A DNA stretch of 64,000 nucleotides from Phycisphaerae bacterium (GTDB taxonomy: Bacteria; Planctomycetota; Phycisphaerae; UBA1845; PWPN01), in contig JAUCQB010000116.1 of NCBI GenBank assembly GCA_030372985.1, positions 1 through 64,000 on the forward strand, given 5' to 3'. How positions within the stretch are numbered: the first letter of the stretch is position 1; each line of letters starts with the position of its first letter. Positions 25,920 to 35,144 of the stretch are shown here, piece after piece. A program made the translations under genes and the position numbers. Below the pieces are notes generated by a model. That model was given only the letters and a program-made list of their open reading frames with translations, was not told the origin of the DNA and made no database searches.

Positions 25920-26903
25920 TTACACCTTGATGGTGACAATCTTTTTAATCATGGCCATACCCATCAGGTCCATTCCGATGGCGGTTCCGAGCATCTTCCG
26001 GCCGTAGTCGGTGTCGGTCAGTTCCGCGGCATAGTCGGGGTTAACCACCATCATTCCGAAGAACACGAGAACCGGCAGCAGCAACAGAACCCAGCCCGAC
26101 AACCGGCCTTCGGCCGTCAGGGCTCGCACCACGCCGAACAACTGGATCCGGTCACGGATCACCTTACCGATCTTCTCAAGGACCTCGGCCAGATCGCCGC
26201 CCGTCTGTCGCTGAATCAGCACGGCGGTCACGAAGAACCGCACGTCCATCTGGTCGACGCGCTTGGTCATGTTCAGGAGGGCGTTCTCGACGGTCAGACC
26301 AAGGTTCTGCTCCTGGAACACGCGGGCAAACTCACCGGCCACCGGATCGGGCATCTGCTGGCTGATCAACTGGATGGCACTGGCCAGCGAGTGACCGGCC
26401 TTGAGAGCCTGACACATCAGGTCAAACACCTCGGGCAGTTGCTCCACGAGTTTTCTGATCCGCCGCTTGCGCTGCCAGATCATGTACAGAATCGGCAGGC
26501 TGAAAATGGCCACGGCAACCAGAAGGATCAGCAGAGGATTCACCTGCAGGAAAGCCATGACCAGCACGATGACCACGGTCGCGCCGGCAAGATTGACCAG
26601 CACTTTCGACGCCGACCAGGGGATGTCCGCCTGGTCGAGAACAGATTGCAGCTTCTTGACCAGGTGAAGCTTTGACACCAGCGACTCGAGGAAGTTGCCC
26701 TGCATCTGAGCGGCGGTCTTGCGAAGCAGCGATTCCCGAGCTTTTTGTTCGCGGTCGATTGACTTTGCGCCGCTGAGCCGATCACGCATTCTGCGCTGCT
26801 CGCCGCCGCGAAGGTCCATCACGACCTGAAACAGGCCGTATGCCAGAAGCGTCGCTCCGGCGAGCGGCATGATCAAGAACAATAGACCTGTCAACGATTC
26901 CAC
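25920..26903 (-). CDS. tadB: Tad pilus inner-membrane platform protein TadB
   Basis: The product has 327 aa. It is the second type II secretion F-domain protein of the locus. It has an N-terminal helix, a central hydrophobic pair (VIVLVMAFLQVNPLLILLVAVAIF), the F domain with FDLMCQALKAGHSLASAIQ, and a C-terminal helix pair. TadB partners with TadC and is driven by TadA. The start is a GTG. Order and spacing (tadA-tadB-tadC within a few bases to tens of bases) are classical. Confidence 0.92.
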   Translation of the reverse strand: MESLTGLLFLIMPLAGATLLAYGLFQVVMDLRGGEQRRMRDRLSGAKSIDREQKARESLLRKTAAQMQGNFLESLVSKLHLVKKLQSVLDQADIPWSASKVLVNLAGATVVIVLVMAFLQVNPLLILLVAVAIFSLPILYMIWQRKRRIRKLVEQLPEVFDLMCQALKAGHSLASAIQLISQQMPDPVAGEFARVFQEQNLGLTVENALLNMTKRVDQMDVRFFVTAVLIQRQTGGDLAEVLEKIGKVIRDRIQLFGVVRALTAEGRLSGWVLLLLPVLVFFGMMVVNPDYAAELTDTDYGRKMLGTAIGMDLMGMAMIKKIVTIKV

Positions 26904-26967
26904 TGGTCACCCCGTTCCGTTATCTCGGATCGCGCCGCCCGGAGAAGCGGCCTGCTCTCCGTCGGCT

Positions 26968-28452
26968 TTATTCGTCCTTATCCTTCACCAACACCTGCCG
27001 CTCAAACAACGACGGGCTCACGTCGCATCCGGCGTGTTTAAGCCGGTCCAAGAAGCTCGGTCGGATGCCCGTCGAGACAATCTGGCCGTAGGCCTTGCCT
27101 TGCTCGTCGATGCCAAGCTGCTGGAACTGGAAGATATCCTGCATGGTCACCACCTCGCCTTCCATGCCCACAACTTCGGTAATGCTCACGATCTTCCTGG
27201 GGCCGCCGGTCAGCCGCTGGGCCTGGACGATCAGGTCCACCGCCGAGGAGAACTGCTGACGAATGGCCCGGACCGGCAAGTCAAAGCCGGCCATCATCAC
27301 CATGGTTTCGATACGCTGCATCGTGTCTCGCGTACTGTTGGCGTGCAGCGTGGTCAGCGACCCGTCGTGGCCCGTGTTCATGGCCTGGAGCATGTCCAGC
27401 GTCTCCGCGCCGCGGCACTCGCCAACCACGATCCGGTCGGGCCGCATACGCAGGGCGTTGATCAGCAGTTCCCGAATCGCGATCCGGCCCTTGCCCTCGA
27501 TGTTGGCCGGCCGGGTCTCGAGCCGGACCACGTGCGGCTGACGCAGCCTCAGTTCCGCCGCATCTTCGATGGTCACGATGCGGTCGGTCGGCGGAATGAA
27601 CGAGGACATGTTGTTCAGCAGCGTCGTTTTCCCGGAGCCCGTTCCGCCGATGATGACGATGTTCAGATGGGCGATCACGCACGCCTTCAGGAATTCCACC
27701 ATCTCCGCGGAGCAGGACTTGAACCGGATGTAGTCGTCCCAGTTGATGGGATCGTTTCCAAATCGCCGAATCGACACGCTGGGGCCGTCGAGGGCCAGCG
27801 GGGGAATGATCGCGTTGACACGCGATCCGTCCTTCAGTCGGGCGTCCACCATCGGACAGACCTCGTCGCATCGCCGGCCGACGGCGCTGACAATCTTGTC
27901 GATGATGTGCAGCAGATGCTCGTTGTCGCGGAACTGCACGTCGGTCAGTTCCAGGGCGCCCTTGCGCTCGACGTAAATCTGCCTCGGGCCGTTGATCAGA
28001 ATGTCGCTGATACTCGCATCCTTCAGCAAGATTTCGAGCGGGCCGAGGCCGAACGTCTCATCGAGTATCTCCTTGACCAACTGCTGGCGCTCGTTGTAGT
28101 TGAGCAGAACGTTCTCTTTCTCGCACAACGACAGAATGACTTCACCGACCTGATCCCGGATGGTCGGGTCATCATTGTCGATCGCGTTGAGATCGAGTTG
28201 CTCGACGAGTTTGCGGTGAATGCGCGTCTTAAGGGCGTAGTACTTCTCAAGTTTGTCATCGTCGACCTGACGAACCTTGGCCTTGTCGGCCTGCACGGCC
28301 GAACCCGGCTTCGGTTCCTCCTCCAGGGCCACCGCACCGGCCTGCGGTGCGGATGAAGGCGGGCGAGGCCCGAGAACCGTCTTTCCGCCCTCGGGTTTCT
28401 CGCCTCGGATCGGCGTCTTGGGAGCAGCAGGTGTCCTGACTTTACCAAACAT
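26968..28452 (-). CDS. tadA: Tad pilus assembly ATPase TadA (CpaF family)
   Basis: The product has 494 aa. This hexameric secretion ATPase powers Flp pilus extension and possibly retraction. About 60 proline-rich linker residues precede the family domain ([20 protein letters not shown]). The Walker A sequence GGTGSGKTT, the Asp box [14 protein letters not shown], the Walker B region [12 protein letters not shown] and the His box TTLHANS are all intact. It lies between tadZ and tadB. The start is the ATG of MFGKVRTP. Confidence 0.95.
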   Translation of the reverse strand: MFGKVRTPAAPKTPIRGEKPEGGKTVLGPRPPSSAPQAGAVALEEEPKPGSAVQADKAKVRQVDDDKLEKYYALKTRIHRKLVEQLDLNAIDNDDPTIRDQVGEVILSLCEKENVLLNYNERQQLVKEILDETFGLGPLEILLKDASISDILINGPRQIYVERKGALELTDVQFRDNEHLLHIIDKIVSAVGRRCDEVCPMVDARLKDGSRVNAIIPPLALDGPSVSIRRFGNDPINWDDYIRFKSCSAEMVEFLKACVIAHLNIVIIGGTGSGKTTLLNNMSSFIPPTDRIVTIEDAAELRLRQPHVVRLETRPANIEGKGRIAIRELLINALRMRPDRIVVGECRGAETLDMLQAMNTGHDGSLTTLHANSTRDTMQRIETMVMMAGFDLPVRAIRQQFSSAVDLIVQAQRLTGGPRKIVSITEVVGMEGEVVTMQDIFQFQQLGIDEQGKAYGQIVSTGIRPSFLDRLKHAGCDVSPSLFERQVLVKDKDE

Positions 28453-28506
28453 GTCTCATCCCCGTGTCTGTCATTCGTTCTCCGTTGCGACAGCCGCCCT
28501 CCCCCC

Positions 28507-29700
28507 TCACACGGCATTCAACAGACGGCTGAACAGGCCTCCCTTGCTCGTGTTGCTTTGAACGGATCCCTCGCCATCCGGCTCGGCGATCCTGCGGGCC
28601 AACTCGCGAACGGACATCCTGATCTTCGATTTGGGAGAATACTCCTTGAGCGACACCCCCATGTTGATCGCGGTGCTCACAGTCTTCCAGTCATCGGGCA
28701 ACTGGTGAATCACCGCCTTCTTCAGGGTTTCCTCAACGTGGCCGATTTCAAGGCTGTGCGCGTCGCGTTCCACCCGATTGCAGACCAGGTGGAACCGATC
28801 CATGTTGTAGCCCCCTCCGCGAAGCTCATCGAGCATCCGGTGAACGTTCCGCACGCTGGTCACCAGAAGCTGAATCACCAGAAGATTCATGTCGGCCATG
28901 TCGAGCACGGCCAGGCCACCGGAGTCATAGCGGTTGGGCCCGTCGACCACCACGTACTCGTACATTTGCTGCAGGGCGCTGAGGACCGCCACGCAATGCG
29001 CTGCGGTAATCTGGTCGGCCTCGGTGAAGCGGTTCGGCCGGGCCAGCACGTGAACGCCGGTGTTGTGCTTGACCATGGCCTTCTCGATCACGCCGGCGTC
29101 GATCTTCTCCGGAGTGTCGCAGAGATCCGCAATCGTGTAGTCGGGTTGCAGATCAAGCATGGTGCTGAGCTGTCCGAACCGGAAATCCAGGTCCACGATC
29201 GCCACCGGCCGCTTCTTGGCGAAGTCGGCCAGCTCGACGGCCACGTTCGTCGCCACCGTGGAAGAACCCGCCCCGCCGATCGTTCCCATCACCGAGATCA
29301 GCGCTCCGCGCTCCTGCGTGGACTCGCTCTGAGCCAGGACTTTGTCGAGGGCATTGGCCACCAACTCGCGATCCACGGGCTTGGTGATGAATTCCTTGAC
29401 GCCGGCCCTCATGGCCGCCAGGACGTATTGCCCGTCGGTGCTCGAGGTGACCACGAATACGGCGATTCCCGGATGGCTGGACGCCACGCTGCTGGCGACG
29501 GGCAGGACCGTTTCAGGCATCGGGTCGAGATGGATCACCACCACCTCGGCCGGGAAATGGGCCACGGCCTGCTCAATCAGAGTCACCTCGTCCACCTCCG
29601 CGACGATCTGAACGCCGGGAATACATAGAAGATCCGCGCGGAGCGTGGCCGAGTACCCTTCGTCGGCGTTGAACACAATAACGCGAACAGACTGCCTCAT
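28507..29700 (-). CDS. tadZ: Tad pilus localisation protein TadZ/CpaE
   Basis: The product has 397 aa. An N-terminal atypical receiver-like domain (about residues 1-125) is followed by a MinD/ParA-type ATPase domain. The deviant Walker A is GTIGGAGSST, lacking the signature lysines, as is frequent in CpaE/TadZ; VDLDFRFGQL is the Walker A' region. TadZ marks the pole or site where the Tad machine is built. The ATG after GAGGCAGCG is preferred over a GTG ten codons upstream. It is separated from cpaC by a 453-bp gap, so tadZ-A-B-C may be a second transcript. Confidence 0.9.
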   Translation of the reverse strand: MRQSVRVIVFNADEGYSATLRADLLCIPGVQIVAEVDEVTLIEQAVAHFPAEVVVIHLDPMPETVLPVASSVASSHPGIAVFVVTSSTDGQYVLAAMRAGVKEFITKPVDRELVANALDKVLAQSESTQERGALISVMGTIGGAGSSTVATNVAVELADFAKKRPVAIVDLDFRFGQLSTMLDLQPDYTIADLCDTPEKIDAGVIEKAMVKHNTGVHVLARPNRFTEADQITAAHCVAVLSALQQMYEYVVVDGPNRYDSGGLAVLDMADMNLLVIQLLVTSVRNVHRMLDELRGGGYNMDRFHLVCNRVERDAHSLEIGHVEETLKKAVIHQLPDDWKTVSTAINMGVSLKEYSPKSKIRMSVRELARRIAEPDGEGSVQSNTSKGGLFSRLLNAV

Positions 29701-30153
29701 CGCTGCCTCGAGCCTGGGGCCAGTCGACACGGCGTCCGATAAACCGGGGTTGGCGCGTCACGCCAGCCGGCGACGCCGCTGCCCGGCGCTCCGGCCGATT
29801 CCCGCCAAGGACCCGATCTGTTCCGACTGTGTGTCCCCATCCCTACCATCTGAAGAAAGCTCGCATGCCGGAGGCCATACTCGGCCCCCGGCTTGCGATA
29901 CCTCTGACATATCAATCGAACGGCGCGCTCGGACTCACCGCCACACGCAGGGCCGCCGCACCCCGGCGCTTCCAGTGGGACGACGAGCGATCGCACGCGC
30001 TGTTGGCTTGCCCGTGCGTATGCCTCATATCTCGACGTCCGCGTCTGACAACCCTCCCGAAAACCGTTCCCAACAAAGGCACATCCTTCGGCCGGGGCGC
30101 TTCCGCTCACTGTTCCTTGCGGGGGCGCCCTTCTGGGACCCCGCACAGCTCAA
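29701..30153. other. Intergenic gap inside the tad locus
   Basis: No convincing coding sequence lies in these 453 bp. The longest minus-strand frame is rich in Arg, Gly and Pro and has no ribosome binding site. A weak inverted repeat (GCGGGG...CCCCGC, about 30116-30145) sits just after the cpaC stop and could end the upstream pilus transcript. I see no clear promoter for tadZ. Confidence 0.5.
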
Positions 30154-31812
30154 TCACGGCCGGGCGGCTTCGGCAAGATCCGCGGCTCCCCATGGCCCGT
30201 GAATCGACATCTGGTCCGGCGGACTGGTGAACTTGCGGACATGCGGTGCCTCCCCCGTCAGGAGAGCCCCCTGCCGGTCTTTATCCTCCGGCAACGGCTT
30301 GCCTTCCAGAAGTCCCAGTCCGAACAGGTTCCAATCGCTGACCTCACCGATCTCCTTGCCCGGCACGCCCGGCACCTGGTCAGGCATCATGCTGCTGACC
30401 AGCTCAGGCGTGACCAGGATGATCAATTCCGTCAGATCGCGCTGATAGTCCACCGAGCGGAACAACGCACCCAGAATCGGCAGTTCGCCGAGCGCCGGGC
30501 GCTTGTTGATCTCTCCCCGGATATTCTCGCGGAGCAAGCCGGCAATCGCGATGGTGCTCCCGCTGGCCAACTCGATCGTGGTCATCGTCCGCCGCTGTGC
30601 GACTCCCGGAACCACGTAGGTGCCCAATGTCACCGCAGTGGTGTAGTCGAGCTCGCTCACCTCCGGGGCAACCGCAAGGCGAATCATCTGCTGGCCGATC
30701 ACCGTCGGCACAAACGCAAGCTTGATACCGAAATCCTTCCATTCAATGGTCACGTTGTTGTTGTACCCGCCCTGGGGAACCGGCACAGGGAACTGGCCGC
30801 CGGCCAGGAACTCGGCCTTCTGACCCGTAAGAGCCACCAGGTTCGGCTCGGCCAGAATACGCATCAGACCGTTTCTCTTGAGCGCCCGAACGAACATCTC
30901 CATTTGCAGGCTCTTCGAACTGATGGCGAATCCCGCACCCTCCAGATTGGAGCCGAACAGGAAGGTATTGCCGAAGAAGTTCGTCGTGCCGGTAAGATAT
31001 CCGGGCGTCGGCACAGCGGCCGAGGGATCCGTGAGTCCGATCATCTCTCGCACGCTTTGCGACGGATTGGCCTCAAAGGAGGCCCAGGCATCGATGCCAA
31101 GTCTGCGGGTGGCGGTCTTGCTGACTTCGGCCACCGTGCAGCGCAGCACCACCTGCTGTTCACCGGAGACGGCTACCTGGTTCTGCACCGTGGCCCCCGA
31201 TATCTTGCACAGATCCACAATCCGATTCAAATCGTCCACGTTGGCCACGCGCCCACTGATCACCACCGAGCCGTTGACCACGCGAAGGTCCACCTTGGCA
31301 TCGGGGACCAGCTTGGCGATCGCGGCCTTGATCTGGGTGATGTCCGGTTCGACTTCCACCGCGAACAACAACCGATCGTCGCTTTCGCTCCACACAATGA
31401 CCTGCGTGATGCCCACCTTGTAGGCCGAAACCAGGATCTGTTTAGGCGACAAGACCGTCACGCCGGCGATATCCGGGCTGGCAATCTCCACCCGTTTCAC
31501 CGGTACATTGATGTCCACAACCGTACTGCTGCCCATCGTGACGCTCACGCGTTCTTCGGCAAGGTCCTCCCGGTGCACGGTCGCCTTCACGCGACCATGA
31601 CTGCTGCTCAGCACCTGGGGGCCTGCCCCCTGGACGGTGGACTGGCCGCCGATCAACGTCTGAGCCGTATCCGCAGCCTGAACACCCGCCGTCGAGCACA
31701 GCACGATGGCAGCCGCGCATGCTCTCAACCAACCGTGTGGCCCAAAGCCTGGCCTGGTCGACCGGCAATCACACATCGGGATTTGACTGAATCTTCGCTT
31801 CATCCGGTTCAT
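30154..31812 (-). CDS. cpaC: Tad pilus outer-membrane secretin CpaC/RcpA
   Basis: The product has 552 aa. It is the multimeric outer-membrane channel through which the Flp pilus passes. After a long basic N-region, the signal peptide (ACAAAIVLCSTAGVQAA) leads into a pilus-secretin N-domain, a BON-like domain (VNGSVVISGRVANVDDLNRI) and the secretin core, with PVPVPQGGYN, the FGIKLAFVPTV strand and the closing RRTMTTIELASG...ELPILGALF...ELIILVTPELV. The last 70 residues are a polar tail. AAAGGGG precedes the first of two nearby ATGs. It lies 27 bp after cpaB. Confidence 0.93.
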   Translation of the reverse strand: MNRMKRRFSQIPMCDCRSTRPGFGPHGWLRACAAAIVLCSTAGVQAADTAQTLIGGQSTVQGAGPQVLSSSHGRVKATVHREDLAEERVSVTMGSSTVVDINVPVKRVEIASPDIAGVTVLSPKQILVSAYKVGITQVIVWSESDDRLLFAVEVEPDITQIKAAIAKLVPDAKVDLRVVNGSVVISGRVANVDDLNRIVDLCKISGATVQNQVAVSGEQQVVLRCTVAEVSKTATRRLGIDAWASFEANPSQSVREMIGLTDPSAAVPTPGYLTGTTNFFGNTFLFGSNLEGAGFAISSKSLQMEMFVRALKRNGLMRILAEPNLVALTGQKAEFLAGGQFPVPVPQGGYNNNVTIEWKDFGIKLAFVPTVIGQQMIRLAVAPEVSELDYTTAVTLGTYVVPGVAQRRTMTTIELASGSTIAIAGLLRENIRGEINKRPALGELPILGALFRSVDYQRDLTELIILVTPELVSSMMPDQVPGVPGKEIGEVSDWNLFGLGLLEGKPLPEDKDRQGALLTGEAPHVRKFTSPPDQMSIHGPWGAADLAEAARP

Positions 31813-31839
31813 CCTGTTGGCCCCTTTGTTGTGTCGAGG

Positions 31840-32931
31840 TCAGTCGCTGCTCGACGCCTCGAGCATGTCCACTTGCTCCCCCGTCCCGGTCTCCTGACGG
31901 CCGGTCGTGGGAGTCGTTATCGCGTGCGAACTCACCGCATCCTTCTGCCTGTCGGCCGGCCGCACGGTGGCGTCGGTCGACGGCGACTTGCTCTGGCTCG
32001 TATTCGGCTTGCGTCCTCCTGTTGACACCGGCTCTCTGCTCCTGCCTTCCGAATCGAAGTTCACCTTGAATGTTTCGGTGCCCGACAGAACCTCGACCGT
32101 CCAGTCCTTGTCAATGGAAGGCGGCGATGCCTTGAGCCCAGTTCTTACATCGTCTTGAGACTTGGACGTCTTGGGCAAATTACCAAGGAGTTGGGCAAGC
32201 ATGCCTGCGCCTTGTTCCTTGTTGCGGGGGGCACCGTCCGTTAACAAATCCTCGTCGGTCAGCGTCACCGCCTTGGGCTCGGATCGGTCGTCCTGGCTGC
32301 GCATCGCCAGCCGGAGTTTCCCCTTTGTGGACGCCAGATGAAGCTTGGAAGCCTCCTCGGGCTTGACCAGCACGGTGACCGATCGAGTCACCGCAGCCCC
32401 CTGGCTCCCCGCTTCCGTTTTCTGGCCGACGGCCAGTACTTCGACATTCTGCAGGATCACCCTGCTGATGCTCGAATTCCTGCCCTGGCCGGTCACCACC
32501 ATGACCACGTCGACCCGCGCCCCGGGTTTGATGAAACCACCGACGCCGGCAATCTCGTCGACCTGTATGGCGACCGCCCGATATCCATCCTGGATCATTG
32601 CCACCATGCCGGGCGGAGTACCCTCCGGGGCCAGCAGGCTGGGCGTTATCGGCATCCCCTTGGGAATCATCTGGCTGCTGACGCGGCCAATGACCTGTTT
32701 CGTATCGGTGTAGACACCGTCCGGTAACAGCGGTTTCGGCACGGCCATCAGCGTGACCATGGACTCGCCGATCTCGATCGTCGGGGCGATGTCCGCCGCC
32801 GCGCGCACGACCTCAACCGTATCCGATACACCGGATCCTTTCGCCTTCTTCAGCACATTGAAGAAGACCTTGATGGCGATGCCGCCCACCGCCAGTCCCA
32901 CCACGAGTGGGATAATTGCGCGACTCTTCAT
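31840..32931 (-). CDS. cpaB: Tad pilus assembly protein CpaB/RcpC
   Basis: The product has 363 aa. A single N-terminal membrane helix (IIPLVVGLAVGGIAIKVFF) anchors a periplasmic SAF domain (about residues 42-100, with IPKGMPITPSLLAP), followed by the family-specific RcpC region. The protein works with the secretin and may bind peptidoglycan or stabilise the channel. The C-terminal 90 residues are Ser/Thr/Gly-rich and likely disordered. GGAAGGAG precedes the chosen ATG. Confidence 0.9.
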   Translation of the reverse strand: MKSRAIIPLVVGLAVGGIAIKVFFNVLKKAKGSGVSDTVEVVRAAADIAPTIEIGESMVTLMAVPKPLLPDGVYTDTKQVIGRVSSQMIPKGMPITPSLLAPEGTPPGMVAMIQDGYRAVAIQVDEIAGVGGFIKPGARVDVVMVVTGQGRNSSISRVILQNVEVLAVGQKTEAGSQGAAVTRSVTVLVKPEEASKLHLASTKGKLRLAMRSQDDRSEPKAVTLTDEDLLTDGAPRNKEQGAGMLAQLLGNLPKTSKSQDDVRTGLKASPPSIDKDWTVEVLSGTETFKVNFDSEGRSREPVSTGGRKPNTSQSKSPSTDATVRPADRQKDAVSSHAITTPTTGRQETGTGEQVDMLEASSSD

Positions 32932-33108
32932 CTTGATGCTCCTTCCGCGACACGAGCGGGCGGGACAAGCCGGTCTCTGCCGACCGCTTCCCCACAACCG
33001 CACATGAGGGAGCGACGTCGTGTTGTGCCCCCTGATCCCTGAAGCTTCAACAACCGCGCGTCCGCCGGGCCCGCCCGACCGTCGGGCGAACCCCAGCGCC
33101 GCACGACG

Positions 33109-33552
33109 CTAGAACGTACTCTCAGCCCTCATCGAACAGCTCGCCTTCAGGTTCTGCGTCGTGATACCCAGGAACGACGTCAGACCCGTGATCGAAACCT
33201 CTGAGTACGGCACCGCAATATTGACGGTGACAATCGGGTTGTTCACGTCTCCCGACCGGGTAATACCGATCATGTCCGCCGTGACGTCCACACCCGTGCC
33301 TGCCATGGCCTGAACAAAACGCGCCTGGACGTCGCCATCGGTCGTTCCCTGCAATGTGGCCAGGCGACAGCATTCGCGGGCGGTATTGGTAATGGTTTCA
33401 TGCACCATGAAGCTCCAGCCGAATTCCATCACGCCGAACAGCAGGGTCAACAGCAGCGGTGCGACCACTGCCATCTCGACCACCGCCGCGCCGCGGCGAA
33501 ACCGCGGGCTGAAGGCCTGACCTCTCCGCTTTCTGTGCGAGCGAATCAACAT
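33109..33552 (-). CDS. tadE: TadE-like minor pseudopilin
   Basis: The product has 147 aa. After a basic leader comes the TadE signature RRGAAVVEMAVVAPLLLTLLFGVMEFG, where a prepilin peptidase of the TadV type would cut near the Glu-containing helix. The C-terminal part is beta-like with two cysteines. Minor pseudopilins of this kind are needed for Flp pilus biogenesis. The ATG at 33552 has GGAGG six bases upstream; earlier ATGs overlap the tadV end and lack spacing. Only one such gene is present; there is no obvious TadF or TadG here. Confidence 0.85.
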   Translation of the reverse strand: MLIRSHRKRRGQAFSPRFRRGAAVVEMAVVAPLLLTLLFGVMEFGWSFMVHETITNTARECCRLATLQGTTDGDVQARFVQAMAGTGVDVTADMIGITRSGDVNNPIVTVNIAVPYSEVSITGLTSFLGITTQNLKASCSMRAESTF

Positions 33553-33562
33553 CTTCATCCTC

Positions 33563-34117
33563 CTACGCCGCATTCATCAGCGCCAACTGGGCAAAGAAAA
33601 TGCCCAGCGTGCCGATCGTCAGCGGCACACCGTACGGCAAGAGCTGCGATGTCTCCCCGAAACTCCTGGCGGAACCGAATTCACTGAAGATGGTTGAACG
33701 ACTCGATAGCTTGCACATGATCGTGGCAATGTTCGCCCAGGCATTCCACATCCGGCCGCTGCCTACGATCATGACGACGGCAATGACGCCGCCGACCAGG
33801 GCCCCCACCAGAAACGACCACAAGGTCAGCCCCGGACCAAGCCACACGCCAATGGCCATCATCAGCTTAACGTCGCCGGCTCCCATGCCGTGCATCAGCC
33901 ACGGCAGGATGAGCACGCCGAAACCGACCAACAGCCCGAGCATGCCCGATCCCAGACCCTGCAACCCGAAAAACCAGCCCTGGGCGGTGAAGCCCGCGCA
34001 GGCAATCACCGCGTTGAGCCAGTTGGGCACGCGGCGTTCCTTGTAGTCGATCCATGAAGCCCAGAGGATTCCGGGGACCATGATCGCGCAAGCCGTCAGC
34101 CAGTACTCGTAAGACAT
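33563..34117 (-). CDS. tadV: Prepilin peptidase TadV/CpaA
   Basis: The product has 184 aa. This A24-type aspartic membrane protease processes Flp and TadE-like prepilins. Both catalytic aspartates are seen, in WIDYKERRVPN and in the MGAGDVKLMMA (GxGD) motif. Five or more hydrophobic segments are present. It lacks the N-methylation domain of PilD, as expected for the Tad type. It is placed between flp and tadE; tadE begins 10 bp after its stop. Confidence 0.93.
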   Translation of the reverse strand: MSYEYWLTACAIMVPGILWASWIDYKERRVPNWLNAVIACAGFTAQGWFFGLQGLGSGMLGLLVGFGVLILPWLMHGMGAGDVKLMMAIGVWLGPGLTLWSFLVGALVGGVIAVVMIVGSGRMWNAWANIATIMCKLSSRSTIFSEFGSARSFGETSQLLPYGVPLTIGTLGIFFAQLALMNAA

Positions 34118-34210
34118 TCGTCCGCTCCGTTGACCTTCTGCGTCAGCCCTTCATCCGGCGGGTTGGCCTGCCCACTGTCGTGTTCCCGCCCCATGTCCCC
34201 TGAAGTAGGT

Positions 34211-34244
34211 GTGGGCGTCCGCCCCACCCTGGACGGACGCCCAC
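34211..34244. repeat. Strong hairpin between flp and tadV
   Basis: GTGGGCGTCCG (34211-34221) is exactly complementary to CGGACGCCCAC (34234-34244), an 11-bp stem with a 12-nt loop. It lies in the 261-bp gap after the pilin gene. Without a T-run it is more likely an mRNA-stabilising or attenuating structure that raises pilin yield relative to the machine genes than a full terminator. Confidence 0.6.
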
Positions 34245-34378
34245 ATCGGTGTTCCGCGTCATCCTGACGTCGTCCCGGCTCTTCCTGTTCGCGGTGGGAG
34301 GCGAATGCCTCGGACCAGCCGCGCGAAACCGGGACGCGGGCGGCCGCCGCTGTTGTCACGGCGGTCCAGCATCATGCA

Positions 34379-34555
34379 TTACCCGCCGATACCCGTGGTG
34401 ACTTCACTGAAGATCGCACTGACCCGGCCGCCCAGGGCGGTGATCGCCGTCAAAGCGGCGATAATGATCAGGGCCAGCATGACCGCGTACTCGGTCGCGG
34501 TCGGGCCGTCCTCGTTCGTGATGAACGCCTTGGCTCTATTGATCACATTCTGCAT
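34379..34555 (-). CDS. flp: Flp/Fap-type major pilin
   Basis: The product has 58 aa, typical for type IVb Flp pilins. After a short charged leader the motif DGPTATEYAVMLALI gives the Gly-x-x-x-x-Glu-Tyr processing site and the hydrophobic assembly helix. The mature pilin is only about 40 residues and ends TTGIGG. The start is the ATG after AAAGGAGAC. It is the first gene of the tad locus; a promoter candidate lies about 290 bp upstream and a strong hairpin follows the gene. Confidence 0.93.
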   Translation of the reverse strand: MQNVINRAKAFITNEDGPTATEYAVMLALIIIAALTAITALGGRVSAIFSEVTTGIGG

Positions 34556-34843
34556 GACGTCTCCTTTGCTTACCCCTACGGAAAGCATCGCCCGCCGACA
34601 TCTTTCCCTTTGCCGGCCAAGCCTATTTCCCCATCACACGCCGGACTTCGTCCGACGTTACAACCGGCGCATCCTTCTGCCGGTGACACTCCTGAGCTTG
34701 AGTCCTCACCGCGACCCGCGTTCTCACCTCACACCGTGCGGGCAGCTCCGTCGCGACGACCGGCAGGTCTCCGTTCTTGCCCCACCTTCGATCCGGGAGC
34801 ACTTCTCGGCTTCCCGCACTCGTGATCGTCGAACGGCTGATGG
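34556..34843 (-). promoter_or_regulatory. Long untranslated leader of the tad transcript
   Basis: If the promoter at 34844-34872 is used, about 280 nt precede flp. No coding sequence is convincing here. A GC-rich hairpin (GTCGGAC, GAA loop, GTCCGGC) lies in it. I could not match it to a known riboswitch class, including the two c-di-GMP classes that often control pili. Confidence 0.3.
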
Positions 34844-34872
34844 AACATAAGAAACAAAAAACATGCATGCAA
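34844..34872 (-). promoter_or_regulatory. Candidate promoter of the tad locus
   Basis: On the minus strand TTGCAT is followed at 17 bp by TATGTT, within an unusually AT-rich patch. A start near 34837 would give the flp leader described at 34556-34843. Confidence 0.4.
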
Positions 34873-35144
34873 ACGAAACCCACAAAAAGTCTTGCCGGAT
34901 GGGCAGACACATATCGGAAGTGGCCGAGACACGCGGCAAAGGCGGGTCTTATAGGCCGGTCAGGAAGCAGTGATGATCCGTCACGGCCCGAGTCCGAGAT
35001 TCGACGGACGTCCTCCGCCATGATCGCACTTCTGACGAATCAACAAGCTTGGGCGGGCCGGATAAACGATTGCCGGCAGTCGGGCCGGGCCTTGTCCCCG
35101 CAGCATCGGTTGCAGACACACCGGCGCGACGGCGGATTCGGCCC
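34873..35144. other. Intergenic, no gene seen
   Basis: The stretch lies between the promoter of the tad locus and the end of the pectate-lyase fusion gene, both read on the minus strand. I find no coding frame with a ribosome binding site, no clear terminator and no repeat. Confidence 0.4.

Noticed and set aside
29697-30146. 149-codon minus-strand frame in the tad gap
   Set aside because: Arg/Gly/Pro-rich composition, no ribosome binding site, no recognisable motif.
34623-35021. 132-codon minus-strand frame upstream of flp
   Set aside because: It crosses the candidate tad promoter and leader, shows no domain and has low-quality start context.
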